IMG/VR virus record: IMGVR_UViG_3300037141_000319
Coordinates: 1 to 42,186 of that record
Length of the DNA stretch: 42,186 nucleotides
Direction: 5' to 3' (one strand)
From: a virus
In this document: in pieces, positions 1-6,173 of the stretch
Layout: every line of letters begins with the position of its first letter
Numbering within the stretch: the stretch's first letter is position 1
The notes under the pieces: generated by a model
What the model saw: the letters and a program-made list of their open reading frames with translations, nothing else
What the model was told of the DNA's origin: nothing
Database searches by the model: none
Position numbers and translations under genes: made by a program

Positions 1-127
1 GCGTGTAGTGGCCGTCGGCCGAACCCGCGGGGTAGGAATTATACTTGTAATGGTTTCCCTGCTCGATGGCGTTGAAGCGCCGGTCGACTTCCGGGATGAA
101 CGGCGCGCCTTCGATGTCGGCGCGGGC
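1..127. repeat. Terminal direct repeat, left copy
   Basis: These 127 bases are identical to 42060-42186. The repeat lies inside an open reading frame that continues correctly across the join, so the two ends are the same piece of DNA. A 127-base overlap is also the largest k-mer used by common short-read assemblers, so this most likely marks a closed circular assembly graph rather than a packaged terminal repeat. Confidence 0.95.
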
Positions 128-181
128 GTGCAGGGAGAAGAGGCTGGCGGCTAAGGCGGCGGCTAGAATGAAATGTTTCAT
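1..181 (-). CDS. Sec-signal late protein, N-terminal part (continues at 42059-41692)
   Basis: The first 60 codons of a 182-residue protein read leftward from ATG at 179-181. Past base 1 the frame continues at 42059 and stops at 41692. The N-terminus MKHFILAAALAASLFSLHARA is a typical Sec signal peptide with a likely cut after ARA. The mature start carries charged residues (DIEGAPFIPEVDRRF), which may form a short helix. An AGGAG lies 13 bases upstream of the start. It follows another signal-peptide gene (215-562) and precedes the small terminase gene in the late unit. I recognise no family. It may be a secreted or virion-surface accessory protein. Confidence 0.85.
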   Translation of the reverse strand, partial: MKHFILAAALAASLFSLHARADIEGAPFIPEVDRRFNAIEQGNHYKYNSYPAGSADGHYT

Positions 182-214
182 GGCGGTGGGCTTGCTCCTA
201 TTATTAAACACAGG

Positions 215-562
215 TTATTTAACGCCTTCGATCATGATGACTTTGGCCGTGGCGCTGGCGCTTTCGCCGTAAATCGCGTCCACCCAGGTCGGGGCGGGCG
301 AGAAAGTCGAACCGGCCGTGATCACGATGCCGTCGGTGGCGTTCGCGGGTGCCGACCCCGGCTTGATCACGACGCTGACGGAGCCGTTGTTCTGGATCGT
401 CAGGCTCGCTCTGTTGGCGTTGCGGGGAAGCATCAGGAAGCCCCCGGTGCCCGCCGTGAACACGCTATAGTTCCAAAGCCCGACGCTCGCGGGCGCGGGG
501 TTCTGGTCGGCGTACGCGGCTTGGGTGAATAACGCCAGGACTAACGCGACGAAAAGTTTCAT
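215..562 (-). CDS. Small exported late protein, first gene of the leftward unit
   Basis: A 115-residue protein. I chose ATG at 560-562 because it gives a clear signal peptide, MKLFVALVLALFTQAAYA, then DQNPAPASVG. The mature part is rich in Ser, Thr, Asn, Ala and Gly, with alternating hydrophobic residues and no Cys, which suggests a beta-rich fold such as a capsid-decoration or fibre-like domain. It is the promoter-proximal gene of the late unit and is followed 33 bases later by a second signal-peptide gene. TATAAG on the minus strand lies only a few bases upstream of the ATG, so the transcript might have a very short leader. I do not recognise the family. Confidence 0.8.
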   Translation of the reverse strand: MKLFVALVLALFTQAAYADQNPAPASVGLWNYSVFTAGTGGFLMLPRNANRASLTIQNNGSVSVVIKPGSAPANATDGIVITAGSTFSPAPTWVDAIYGESASATAKVIMIEGVK

Positions 563-909
563 GAGTCTTATAATGCCTGGGTTCGGGGAGAGTGCAAGGG
601 GGAATGCAGTGCGGCATAAAGTGCGGGGATTTGCGGCCGACTGGGGCGGGCATGGGCCGACTTCAAACCCCGTCAGAGTTTGGGGGGTGGGGAGTCTCAC
701 TTCTTAATAGGACTGGGGAGGGAGGGGCCATCTTTCAATGCATCCGGCTGGCGAACAATTTTTACACAGTTTTGAAATAATTTCATATGGTTCACGGTGA
801 CAGCAACAGACTGTTGCATTACATCCATTAAAAATTTTGCGCTGGCATGCATGCTGCACATGTTATTTCTCATGCAGCAATCAAGCGGCATACAACGGAC
901 GGAGTGTAC
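563..909. promoter_or_regulatory. Divergent intergenic region between the late and early units
   Basis: 347 bases with no convincing gene separate the first leftward gene from the first rightward gene, so promoters for both are expected here. Visible elements are an AT-rich stretch at 755-785, a GAAAT-A-ATTTC palindrome at 774-784, a 15-bp palindrome at 803-817, and an imperfect inverted repeat GCTGCA/TGCAGC around 853-880. On the plus strand TTTACA (761-766) could be a -35 box, but the -10 match is poor. On the minus strand TATAAG lies next to the ATG at 562. Short open frames here lack ribosome sites. Confidence 0.5.
803..817. promoter_or_regulatory. Candidate operator, 15-bp perfect palindrome
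   Basis: GCAACAG-A-CTGTTGC is a perfect inverted repeat with a single central base, lying between the two divergent units. The half-site CAACAG resembles, but does not equal, the GTAACAG box of the region further right. A dimeric regulator site is an inference. Confidence 0.4.
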
Positions 910-1092
910 ATGCAGTTTAACTATTACGTCGCCAATGTCTCAACAGGTATCGAGATCAGCTATTGGGATACTCTTGAACAAGCGATAGGCAACGCTGAAG
1001 GTAACAGACAGCTGTCACTACTTGCCGGCGACGCTAACACCTACGGCGTCTACCGTGCCGGTAGCAATACCCTGCACTACTTGGTGGACTGA
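910..1092 (+). CDS. Hypothetical small protein, first early gene
   Basis: A 60-residue protein beginning MQFNYYVANVSTGIEI. ATG at 910 is chosen over the in-frame ATG at 847 because GGAG (901-904) lies five bases upstream. The protein is soluble and aromatic-rich, with a pattern that may form a small alpha/beta fold (sensing a sequence and a helix DTLEQAIGNAE). One exact GGTAACAG box (1000-1007) lies within the coding sequence. First genes of rightward phage units often act on the host, but I recognise no family. Confidence 0.65.
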   Translation: MQFNYYVANVSTGIEISYWDTLEQAIGNAEGNRQLSLLAGDANTYGVYRAGSNTLHYLVD

Positions 1093-1093
1093 C

Positions 1094-1189
1094 ATGTCTA
1101 ATCACCTAACCCACACTATCGCCGCCATGCTGGCGACTGTTGCCGCCTTGGCCACGCTCTTCGCATTCGCCCAATGGGTTAACGGCTAG
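1094..1189 (+). CDS. Small membrane protein
   Basis: A 31-residue reading frame starting one base after the previous stop. It has a single hydrophobic segment (IAAMLATVAALATLFAFA) followed by QWVNG. Its tight spacing with the preceding gene and the transmembrane pattern support it. The function is unknown. Confidence 0.45.
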   Translation: MSNHLTHTIAAMLATVAALATLFAFAQWVNG

Positions 1190-1260
1190 GACACTATGCG
1201 CCATGGACGGCGAATAATAGTTGCATTAACGCTGGTATCCAAGAGCATTAACGCATTGCG

Positions 1261-1284
1261 GGTAACAAGGTAACAGAGTAACAG
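1261..1284. repeat. Three tandem 8-bp boxes
   Basis: GGTAACAA, GGTAACAG and AGTAACAG follow each other with no spacer. This is the densest point of the box array and reads like adjacent sites for a cooperative DNA-binding protein. Confidence 0.7.
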
Positions 1285-1409
1285 AACAAAACTCACTTAA
1301 TTATAAAACATGCTTTTTCGTCGTTTTTGTCTGAAGACCTACTATATGCCTCTGCATTAAATAGATATATATATATATAAATTCTATTATTTCTAAGAGA
1401 GTTATATAC

Positions 1410-1618
1410 CTCTGTTACCTTTCGTATCTAACCCGTCGCGATTACAAAGATAAAACAGGTAACAGTAGGGCTCTGTTACCGTCATGCTCCCCGCACCGCG
1501 TCGTGCTCAAGTCGTGTTACCTTTTGAAAGCTCTGTTACCTTTTTAAACAACGCTTTGTAACGCGGTGCGGGTAACAGTGTGTATAATGCACCTGGACAT
1601 GTGTTACCCTCTGTTACC
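1410..1618. repeat. Dispersed CTCTGTTACC / GGTAACAG boxes
   Basis: The 10-mer CTCTGTTACC occurs exactly at 1410-1419, 1471-1480, 1531-1540 and 1609-1618, and its reverse complement at 1269-1278. The first three are 61 and 60 bases apart, close to six helical turns. Forward 8-mers GGTAACAG lie at 1458-1465 and 1571-1578. GTGTTACC variants lie at 1514-1521 and 1601-1608. The copies at 1458 and 1473 form a perfect 8-bp inverted repeat with a 7-base spacer. Confidence 0.75.
1583..1588 (+). promoter_or_regulatory. Candidate -10 box TATAAT flanked by GGTAACAG boxes
   Basis: A perfect TATAAT on the plus strand. No good -35 is visible 16-18 bases upstream. One box (1571-1578) sits five bases upstream and two (1601-1608, 1611-1618) sit just downstream, so a protein binding them would control a promoter here. 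This is an inference from position. Confidence 0.35.
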
Positions 1619-1723
1619 CCTCAAGTATTCATGGTGATCACACCGATTAGAGACACCAAAAACAAACTGCGATGTATCAGACGCCGCTATATCACGCCGC
1701 ATCAGAGTTGTTTTAGGCGTTAT

Positions 1724-1738
1724 TAGGTTTCTCTTGCG
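1724..1738 (+). repeat. TAGNTTTCTCTTGCG element, copy 1
   Basis: Fourteen of fifteen bases match 4092-4106. Both copies precede a gene start in a gap between genes. Here TCTTGC (1732-1737) can pair with GCAAGA (1743-1748) in a short hairpin. It may be a promoter or transcript element. Confidence 0.35.
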
Positions 1739-1806
1739 ACATGCAAGATAGCATTATACAAGCTTCTCAACGGTCAACACGCAACACAAAAGGAGCCTCC
1801 GCAGTC

Positions 1807-3033
1807 ATGGCTAAAAGCAGTATTCAAGAATTAAACGTAAAAGAGTTAATCCAGGTTCTAAAACATATCCGGGGCGGCGAAATCGGCTTCGATCCGTATC
1901 GAAATCCGTTGACCAATACGAAAGACAAGCTTTTGAGATTTATTCTCAGTGAAGCGCCGAACGAACATATTATCAGCGCGATCAAAGCGGTGACGGCCGA
2001 GAACGCCGATAGCGCCGTGCCCGCTCTGCCCGATGCGTTTGAAGACGCTAGGTCTAAGCCTATCCAAGCGCCCGCTTGGCCCGCCACGGGCACGCCAGAC
2101 GCGTCTGATACCAACGACGCCGCCCAATTGGCCGCTCTACTCGCCAAACTGGCCGGCAAAGGTACTTTGGACGAAAAGCGGGTACTCGATATCTGTATCG
2201 GGCACGGTGAGATGCTCCAAAGCATCTTTAAGAAAGATATTCACGCCGCGCTTGAGAGTTTCAGGGCGCCGACGGTTGTCCACTATATACCCGCCGAAAA
2301 CGCCGCGCCGAAAGACATGGGAATTCAGCATAAGCATTTCCCGACGCTGCTTAAAAAAGCGCAAGCGCGCCACGACGGCCACAAGCTGAATATCTGGATG
2401 AAAGGCCCGGCGGGAAGCGGCAAGACTACGGCCGCTAAGCATGTCGCCAAGGCACTTGATCAAGACTTTCAGTTTAACGGCGCGATTTCGACGGAATATG
2501 AACTCATGGGTTTTAGAGACGCCGGCGGGACGTATCATACTACCGCATTCCGCGAGATTTTTGAGCATGGCGGCGTTTACTTATTCGACGAAGTTGACAG
2601 TAGCTTGCCCAAGGCAGTCTTGGCTTTTAACGCCGCACTGGCCAATGGCGAATGCCGGTTCCCGGATCGCATGGTGACGCGACACAAAGACTGTTTGATT
2701 CTGGCCGGCGCGAATACGGCGGGTAACGGCGCGACGAGCGACTTTGTCGGACGCATGAAGCAAGACTTGGCGTTTTTAAATCGGTTCATATTGCAAGATT
2801 GGCCGCTGGATGAAACTTTAGAGAAAGCGCTTTCGAGTAACGCCCAATGGGTAGCGCGCGTGCAAGCGATGCGCAAAAAAATCGCCGACCGGGGGATTAA
2901 AGGACATATTATTTCCCCGCGCGCTACTTTCTACGGCCAAGCTTTACTCGCGGCAGGTATTGACGTGGAAGAAGTCGAACAAAGCGTGCTTCGCGGCGCG
3001 CTTACGGATGACGTATGGGCGTCGATATGCTAA
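1807..3033 (+). CDS. MoxR/CbbQ-type AAA+ ATPase
   Basis: A 408-residue ATPase of the MoxR-like (AAA_5) type, which in bacteria acts with a VWA-domain partner to remodel or activate other proteins. Walker A GPAGSGKT lies at about 200-207, Walker B LFDEVD with D261/E262, and sensor 1 at LILAGANTAGN. The N-terminal 60 residues (ELNVKELIQVLKHI) look like a small helical SAP-like or adaptor domain, followed by a Pro/Ala-rich linker. I chose ATG at 1807, which follows AAAGGAG, over ATG 1741, which has no ribosome site. It lies two genes from the VWA-like protein at 3190-4005, so the pair probably works together. The client is unknown. Confidence 0.85.
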   Translation: MAKSSIQELNVKELIQVLKHIRGGEIGFDPYRNPLTNTKDKLLRFILSEAPNEHIISAIKAVTAENADSAVPALPDAFEDARSKPIQAPAWPATGTPDASDTNDAAQLAALLAKLAGKGTLDEKRVLDICIGHGEMLQSIFKKDIHAALESFRAPTVVHYIPAENAAPKDMGIQHKHFPTLLKKAQARHDGHKLNIWMKGPAGSGKTTAAKHVAKALDQDFQFNGAISTEYELMGFRDAGGTYHTTAFREIFEHGGVYLFDEVDSSLPKAVLAFNAALANGECRFPDRMVTRHKDCLILAGANTAGNGATSDFVGRMKQDLAFLNRFILQDWPLDETLEKALSSNAQWVARVQAMRKKIADRGIKGHIISPRATFYGQALLAAGIDVEEVEQSVLRGALTDDVWASIC

Positions 3034-3200
3034 AGTCCGCCGCTATTTTATTCATATTACTTTGCGGCATCTCCCGGCCGCTCGCGCGGGATAGCCTAAC
3101 CGCCGCATGCGGATTATTCGAACACGGAGCCGATAGCCCGAACGACTGCGCGCGCGGTATCGACGAAAGTAACCAAGAGGCATGCGATTATGACGATTAG
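3027..3200 (+). CDS. Small exported Cys-containing protein
   Basis: 57 residues starting at ATG 3027, overlapping the ATPase stop, and ending inside the start of the next gene. Residues 1-25 (MLKSAAILFILLCGISRPLA) form a signal peptide or membrane anchor. The short mature part has three Cys (AACG, DCAR, EACD) and is acidic, so a disulfide-bonded periplasmic peptide is possible. It sits between an ATPase and its VWA-like partner. No family recognised. Confidence 0.6.
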   Translation: MLKSAAILFILLCGISRPLARDSLTAACGLFEHGADSPNDCARGIDESNQEACDYDD

Positions 3201-4005
3201 ATTTTACGATTCAATGGGAGAATTCACGGCAAGCTTGCCGGCGCATCCGACGGAAAAACCAAGCATACCCGACTGGGAAAAACGCGATTCATGGTCGGGC
3301 GATCAAACCTATTCCGAAGCGAGAGTTAATCTTTTCAAAGGCGACGCGAAGGCGATTCGCGTGAGCGAAAAATTGCTTGAAAAGCTGGAAGCGGATGGCA
3401 TCGAATTAGCCGGCGCGCGATGGTCGAATGCCCGCGTCGGCGCTTTCCCTTGCGTGCCTGCTTTTATCGCCGGTTCGCCGGATAGCATGTATGCCATGGA
3501 AGATTCGCCGAGCGACGTCGCGCCCGTGAAAATATTCATGGACTTAGCGGTAAGCGGCGGTTTCGGCGCCGATGTCATGGCCGCGCGCGGAACTGCCGTA
3601 CTTGCTCTCGCGCGCAAACTCCAAGCGGTCCGGCCGGTGGAAATCTGGGTTTTTGCCAGCATGTACGGCGAAGATAAAAACGACGGCACCGGCGAATGTT
3701 CCATTCCCGTCGTGAAGCTCGATACTTCACCGATGGATTTAGCGACAGTCGGGTACGCGCTGGCGAACCCGGCGTTTTTCCGGAAGTTATTTTTCGCTTG
3801 GGCGGCCGACGATAACCGTGGCTACCAAGGCTCATGGGCGTGGGAGCGGCGCGATTTGCGGGCGAATCTGACCAAACATTTGCGCGTCGGCGCGGATGAC
3901 ATGCTGATCGACGGGGGTTACTTGGACGACGATTTAGTCAAGCGCCCGGTCGAATGGGTAAACGCGCAAGTACGCAAGTACGCGTCGGTAGTAGGTGAAG
4001 AGTAA
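3190..4005 (+). CDS. VWA-like protein, partner of the MoxR ATPase
   Basis: A 271-residue protein. It resembles phage proteins I know as DUF7192, with the signatures GAFPCVPAFIAGSPDSM (about 84-100) and KIFMDLAVSGGFGADVMAARG (about 114-133), followed by an alternating strand EIWVFASM. The latter resembles the first strand and helix of a von Willebrand A domain. The metal-site motif is degenerate, DLAVS with D118 instead of DxSxS. MoxR ATPases are commonly encoded beside VWA proteins and act with them as chaperones, so the neighbouring ATPase is the likely partner. The start is supported by AAGAGG nine bases upstream. The family assignment is from memory. Confidence 0.65.
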   Translation: MTIRFYDSMGEFTASLPAHPTEKPSIPDWEKRDSWSGDQTYSEARVNLFKGDAKAIRVSEKLLEKLEADGIELAGARWSNARVGAFPCVPAFIAGSPDSMYAMEDSPSDVAPVKIFMDLAVSGGFGADVMAARGTAVLALARKLQAVRPVEIWVFASMYGEDKNDGTGECSIPVVKLDTSPMDLATVGYALANPAFFRKLFFAWAADDNRGYQGSWAWERRDLRANLTKHLRVGADDMLIDGGYLDDDLVKRPVEWVNAQVRKYASVVGEE

Positions 4006-4091
4006 TGGACGCGGGAGATTGGGCGATAGCTATTTTTCTCACGCTCATGGGCTTGATCAGCCTATGGCGCGGCAAAGAATTCTGGGAATAA
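4005..4091 (+). CDS. Small membrane protein
   Basis: 28 residues, with ATG overlapping the stop of the VWA-like gene (TAATG). It has one transmembrane segment (WAIAIFLTLMGLISLW) followed by a charged tail RGKEFWE. The coupling supports translation. Function unknown. Confidence 0.45.
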   Translation: MDAGDWAIAIFLTLMGLISLWRGKEFWE

Positions 4092-4106
4092 TAGATTTCT
4101 CTTGCG
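4092..4106 (+). repeat. TAGNTTTCTCTTGCG element, copy 2
   Basis: It matches 1724-1738 at 14 of 15 bases and lies in the 61-base gap before the gene at 4153. TCTCTT (4098-4103) can pair with the AAGAGA nine bases later. A TTGACTTGAAAT stretch follows. It may be a promoter or processing element shared by two gene groups. Confidence 0.35.
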
Positions 4107-4152
4107 TGTGGTAAGAGACTTAGATAGGTTGACTTGAAATGGAGAGCGTATT

Positions 4153-4338
4153 ATGCATATTTGGTTATTGTCTCTTGTGTTCCTGCCGGGCTTGCCGTCC
4201 GATAAAGAAATCGGCGAAGCGTTCAAAACGCGGATTTACCGAACGGAAACCGCTTGCCTTGAAACGGCGCGCGCGTCGGCCGAGAAAAACAAAGCGTTCG
4301 TGACGGGCTATAGCTGCTCAGGGTATCGTGACTTATGA
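4153..4338 (+). CDS. Small exported protein with two cysteines
   Basis: 61 residues. The N-terminus MHIWLLSLVFLPGLPS is a short hydrophobic signal-like segment. The rest (KEIGEAFKTRIY, then a helix with Cys, ending GYSCSGYRDL) has two Cys that could form a disulfide. It resembles in outline the many small periplasmic proteins of phages. GGAGAG (4141-4146) is placed as a ribosome site. It overlaps the next gene as ATGA. Function unknown. Confidence 0.6.
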   Translation: MHIWLLSLVFLPGLPSDKEIGEAFKTRIYRTETACLETARASAEKNKAFVTGYSCSGYRDL

Positions 4339-4661
4339 AACGCACTTTCAAACCCGAAGACGGTTTCGACTTCATCAAAGGCGCGGTCGAAAAACAGCCT
4401 GAAACCGTTCGCGCGATGTTCGATACAATTTACAAGGAATCTGCCGAATCCGGCATGACCGCCAGGGATTTCGCGTTGTTTTTCAAGGCGATGGTGAATA
4501 ACCCGGATGTCTCGACGTACGATTTCTTTCTCGGGATGACCGCCGGCGTGATGCTAGCCGCCGCGTGCGACCCGAATGTTGAGCCGAATATCGCGGATTT
4601 TTTGCGTGATAGAAATAAAAGCAAGTCCGTTTCCTACCACGGGCCGGGAGGCGAAGCGTGA
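4335..4661 (+). CDS. Hypothetical protein
   Basis: 108 residues, mostly helical, coupled to the previous gene by ATGA and to the next by GTGA. It has a helical core, a moderately hydrophobic stretch (FFLGMTAGVMLAAACD) and a basic tail. No known motif is seen. Confidence 0.6.
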   Translation: MKRTFKPEDGFDFIKGAVEKQPETVRAMFDTIYKESAESGMTARDFALFFKAMVNNPDVSTYDFFLGMTAGVMLAAACDPNVEPNIADFLRDRNKSKSVSYHGPGGEA

Positions 4662-4822
4662 TCACCCTGCTCGTATTGGTCGGCGCGCTCGTAGCGATGT
4701 TCCTCTTGGGCGTGACCTTCGCCGCCATTTGCAACGAGCGCGCTTTCCAGCGCCTTGAAACGGAAAACGAGAATCTGCGCAGGGTGTGCAGAGATGAATT
4801 GAAGTTGGAGGAGTACCAGTGA
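4658..4822 (+). CDS. Small membrane protein with coiled-coil tail
   Basis: 54 residues from a GTG that overlaps the previous stop. One N-terminal transmembrane helix (VITLLVLVGALVAMFLLGVTFAA) is followed by a charged helix (ERAFQRLETENENLRRVCRDELKLEE) of coiled-coil character. The outline is that of an inner-membrane anchored periplasmic or cytoplasmic helix, as in Rz-type i-spanins, but it is far from the lysis genes. Function unknown. Confidence 0.5.
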   Translation: MITLLVLVGALVAMFLLGVTFAAICNERAFQRLETENENLRRVCRDELKLEEYQ

Positions 4823-4920
4823 AATCTTTGAATGTCGGAGATAGGGTCGCGGTTTTGAATGCGGAGGGTAACCGCACCGAATGCGTCGAGTTCCGCGAAG
4901 TACGGGGGAAAAAGAAATGA
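4819..4920 (+). CDS. Small SH3-like protein
   Basis: 33 residues from GTG overlapping the previous stop. KSLNVGDRVAVLNAEGN resembles the start of a small SH3-like barrel or KOW-type strand pair, with a basic tail VRGKKK. Too short to assign. Confidence 0.4.
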   Translation: MKSLNVGDRVAVLNAEGNRTECVEFREVRGKKK

Positions 4921-5138
4921 CCCCATCACAGGTACCAGTTCATTTCACGCTCTCTGCGACTCCGGAAAACGCGATCCTTTTTGAGGACAAATGGCGAATC
5001 GAGCCGAGAAAAGACCACTCGATCGAGTTCAAAAATGACGGCAGCATCTACCACGACGGGAAAAGAATCACGACCGACAAAGAACTTGTCGAGGCTTTGA
5101 AAAGGTTTTTAAACCAAGAATGCGGGGAAAAGAAATGA
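4917..5138 (+). CDS. Hypothetical protein
   Basis: 73 residues. ATG 4917 overlaps the previous stop (ATGA) and follows a GGGGGAAAAAG ribosome site, so it is preferred to the in-frame upstream start at 4881. The charged sequence predicts beta strands, then a C-terminal helix TDKELVEALKRFLNQ. No family recognised. Confidence 0.6.
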   Translation: MTPSQVPVHFTLSATPENAILFEDKWRIEPRKDHSIEFKNDGSIYHDGKRITTDKELVEALKRFLNQECGEKK

Positions 5139-5254
5139 GCAAGTGCAAGAACGGCCACGATTGGACGCCTGACACTACCTACATCAACGCGACTTCGGGC
5201 GCTCGGATCTGCAAGCTCTGCCGGCAAGCGAGTCAGAAGAGGTGTCGCAAATGA
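5135..5254 (+). CDS. Stand-alone zinc-ribbon micro-protein
   Basis: 39 residues starting with ATGA overlap. The pattern CxxGHxW, then about 20 residues, then CxxCR, is the same as the C-terminal zinc ribbon of the two HNH endonucleases in this genome (11668-12162 and 39887-40330; CKWGHKF...CLTCR and CKFGHPF...CRICE). It is thus probably a DNA-binding ribbon without a nuclease domain, either a relic of a homing endonuclease or an independent factor. Confidence 0.6.
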   Translation: MSKCKNGHDWTPDTTYINATSGARICKLCRQASQKRCRK

Positions 5255-5358
5255 CCTTCCACATCCCGCTCATCATCCTCATCCCCCTAGTCCTGATCGA
5301 CGCCTATTTCGTCATCGTGGGCATCGTCGTGACGGTCGCGGGGGTGTTCGGGTTATGA
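5251..5358 (+). CDS. Small membrane protein
   Basis: 35 residues with ATGA overlap on both sides. Nearly all residues are hydrophobic (two segments either side of DAYF), so it is a membrane peptide, possibly one hairpin. Its function is unknown. Confidence 0.5.
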   Translation: MTFHIPLIILIPLVLIDAYFVIVGIVVTVAGVFGL

Positions 5359-5540
5359 AGAAGCCCCGCGCTAAAAAGCCCGCGCTGCGGAAGCCGGTCA
5401 CGCGATATATCGGCGGTTTCGCGGTCTGTGTCTCCGAGGAGAATGTCTTCATCGATGGAAATCTATTTTCCCCGGAACAAGCCCGCGCCGTCGCCAAGGC
5501 CCTGATCCGGATGGCTGATTATCTTGAAAGGAAGAAATAG
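5355..5540 (+). CDS. Hypothetical basic protein
   Basis: 61 residues with a strongly basic N-terminus (MKKPRAKKPALRKPVTRYIG) and a C-terminal alpha/beta part (SPEQARAVAKALIRMADYLERKK). It overlaps the previous gene by ATGA. Nucleic-acid binding is plausible from the charge but not shown. Confidence 0.6.
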   Translation: MKKPRAKKPALRKPVTRYIGGFAVCVSEENVFIDGNLFSPEQARAVAKALIRMADYLERKK

Positions 5541-5542
5541 AA

Positions 5543-5734
5543 ATGTCGACTCAATTGGATCGTAATTTTGTTAACGCTACGTTGGATAACGTCCGCGCTC
5601 TTGCGAATGAAGTTGAACGCTTGGAATGCTATAACCGGCAGCTTGAAGCCGCATTGACGCCAGAGCAATTGCAGGCAGCATCGGAGGCGGGATCGAAAGA
5701 GTGGTGCCAGATGAAGCGGATTACGCTCGAATGA
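5543..5734 (+). CDS. Hypothetical coiled-coil protein
   Basis: 63 residues preceded by GAAAGGAAG as ribosome site. Helical and acidic, with heptad-like DNVRALANEVERLECYNRQLEAAL. It overlaps the next start by ATGA. No family recognised. Confidence 0.6.
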   Translation: MSTQLDRNFVNATLDNVRALANEVERLECYNRQLEAALTPEQLQAASEAGSKEWCQMKRITLE

Positions 5735-5799
5735 CCCCGCCCCAAGACGCCGATCATTGGGGCGACTGGCTGGCGCGCAAGCTGAAGGAGGGGAAGTGA
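5731..5799 (+). CDS. Micro-ORF
   Basis: 22 residues (MTPPQDADHWGDWLARKLKEGK) joined to both neighbours by four-base overlaps. It may mainly serve to carry ribosomes to the next gene. Its coding status rests only on the coupling. Confidence 0.35.
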   Translation: MTPPQDADHWGDWLARKLKEGK

Positions 5800-6173
5800 G
5801 TTTCGATATCGAGCCCGATGGGGACCCGCACGGGGAGTGTGCTTTGGAAATAAATAACCTCCGCAAAGAGCGCGACGAAGCCCGCGCCGAGGCGCTGGTT
5901 TTGAGGGAGGGTTTTAAAAAGTTACGGGATGCGATCGAGTTCGGCCCATTCTTTGGCGCAGAGGCGACCGATACCGTTATTGAGGCCGACAAGGTTCTCG
6001 CCCAATCCCCCTTAGCCGAGAAGCTGGCTAAGCGAATCGAGGCGCTTGAGGCGGTGGCTGATTTCGCTAAAGTTCAATGGCCCGGAGAAGTATGCGCGGA
6101 CGGTCCAGACTGTCCGATGTGGTCATGCAAGGCTAATCATGCTGTCGCCGCGCTGCGGGAGACGGGGAAATGA
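5796..6173 (+). CDS. Hypothetical coiled-coil protein
   Basis: 125 residues from GTG 5796, with AAGGAGGGG just upstream and a GTGA overlap with the preceding micro-ORF. I prefer this to the in-frame ATG at 5757. A long helix (about 18-45 and 70-95) of coiled-coil type precedes a C-terminal Cys cluster CADGPDCPMWSC, which may bind a metal. Function unknown. Confidence 0.65.
   Translation: MSFDIEPDGDPHGECALEINNLRKERDEARAEALVLREGFKKLRDAIEFGPFFGAEATDTVIEADKVLAQSPLAEKLAKRIEALEAVADFAKVQWPGEVCADGPDCPMWSCKANHAVAALRETGK

Larger units (their letters stand above)
1190..1806. promoter_or_regulatory. Control region with GGTAACAG box array, possible origin
   Basis: 617 bases without a convincing gene and more AT-rich than the flanks, including an alternating AT tract near 1365-1380. 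It contains at least eleven copies of GGTAACAG or one-mismatch versions in both orientations, a perfect TATAAT at 1583-1588, a 10-base direct repeat GCATTAACGC (1222-1231 and 1245-1254), a near-identical 18-base direct repeat (1250-1267 and 1560-1577) and an 11-bp inverted repeat (1490-1500 with 1562-1572). The combination of iteron-like boxes, an AT-rich tract and position before the replication genes fits an origin and/or multi-site operator. Neither is proven by sequence alone. Confidence 0.6.

Noticed and set aside
563-909. Short frames between the divergent units (e.g. 592-780, 697-891)
   Set aside because: No ribosome sites, no coupling, and no coding pattern.
1261-1618. CRISPR array
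   Set aside because: The repeats are only 8-10 bases, in both orientations and irregularly spaced, with no spacer pattern and no cas genes.
1741-1806. Upstream ATG for the AAA+ ATPase
   Set aside because: It lacks a ribosome site and overlaps the hairpin element, while ATG 1807 has AAAGGAG upstream.
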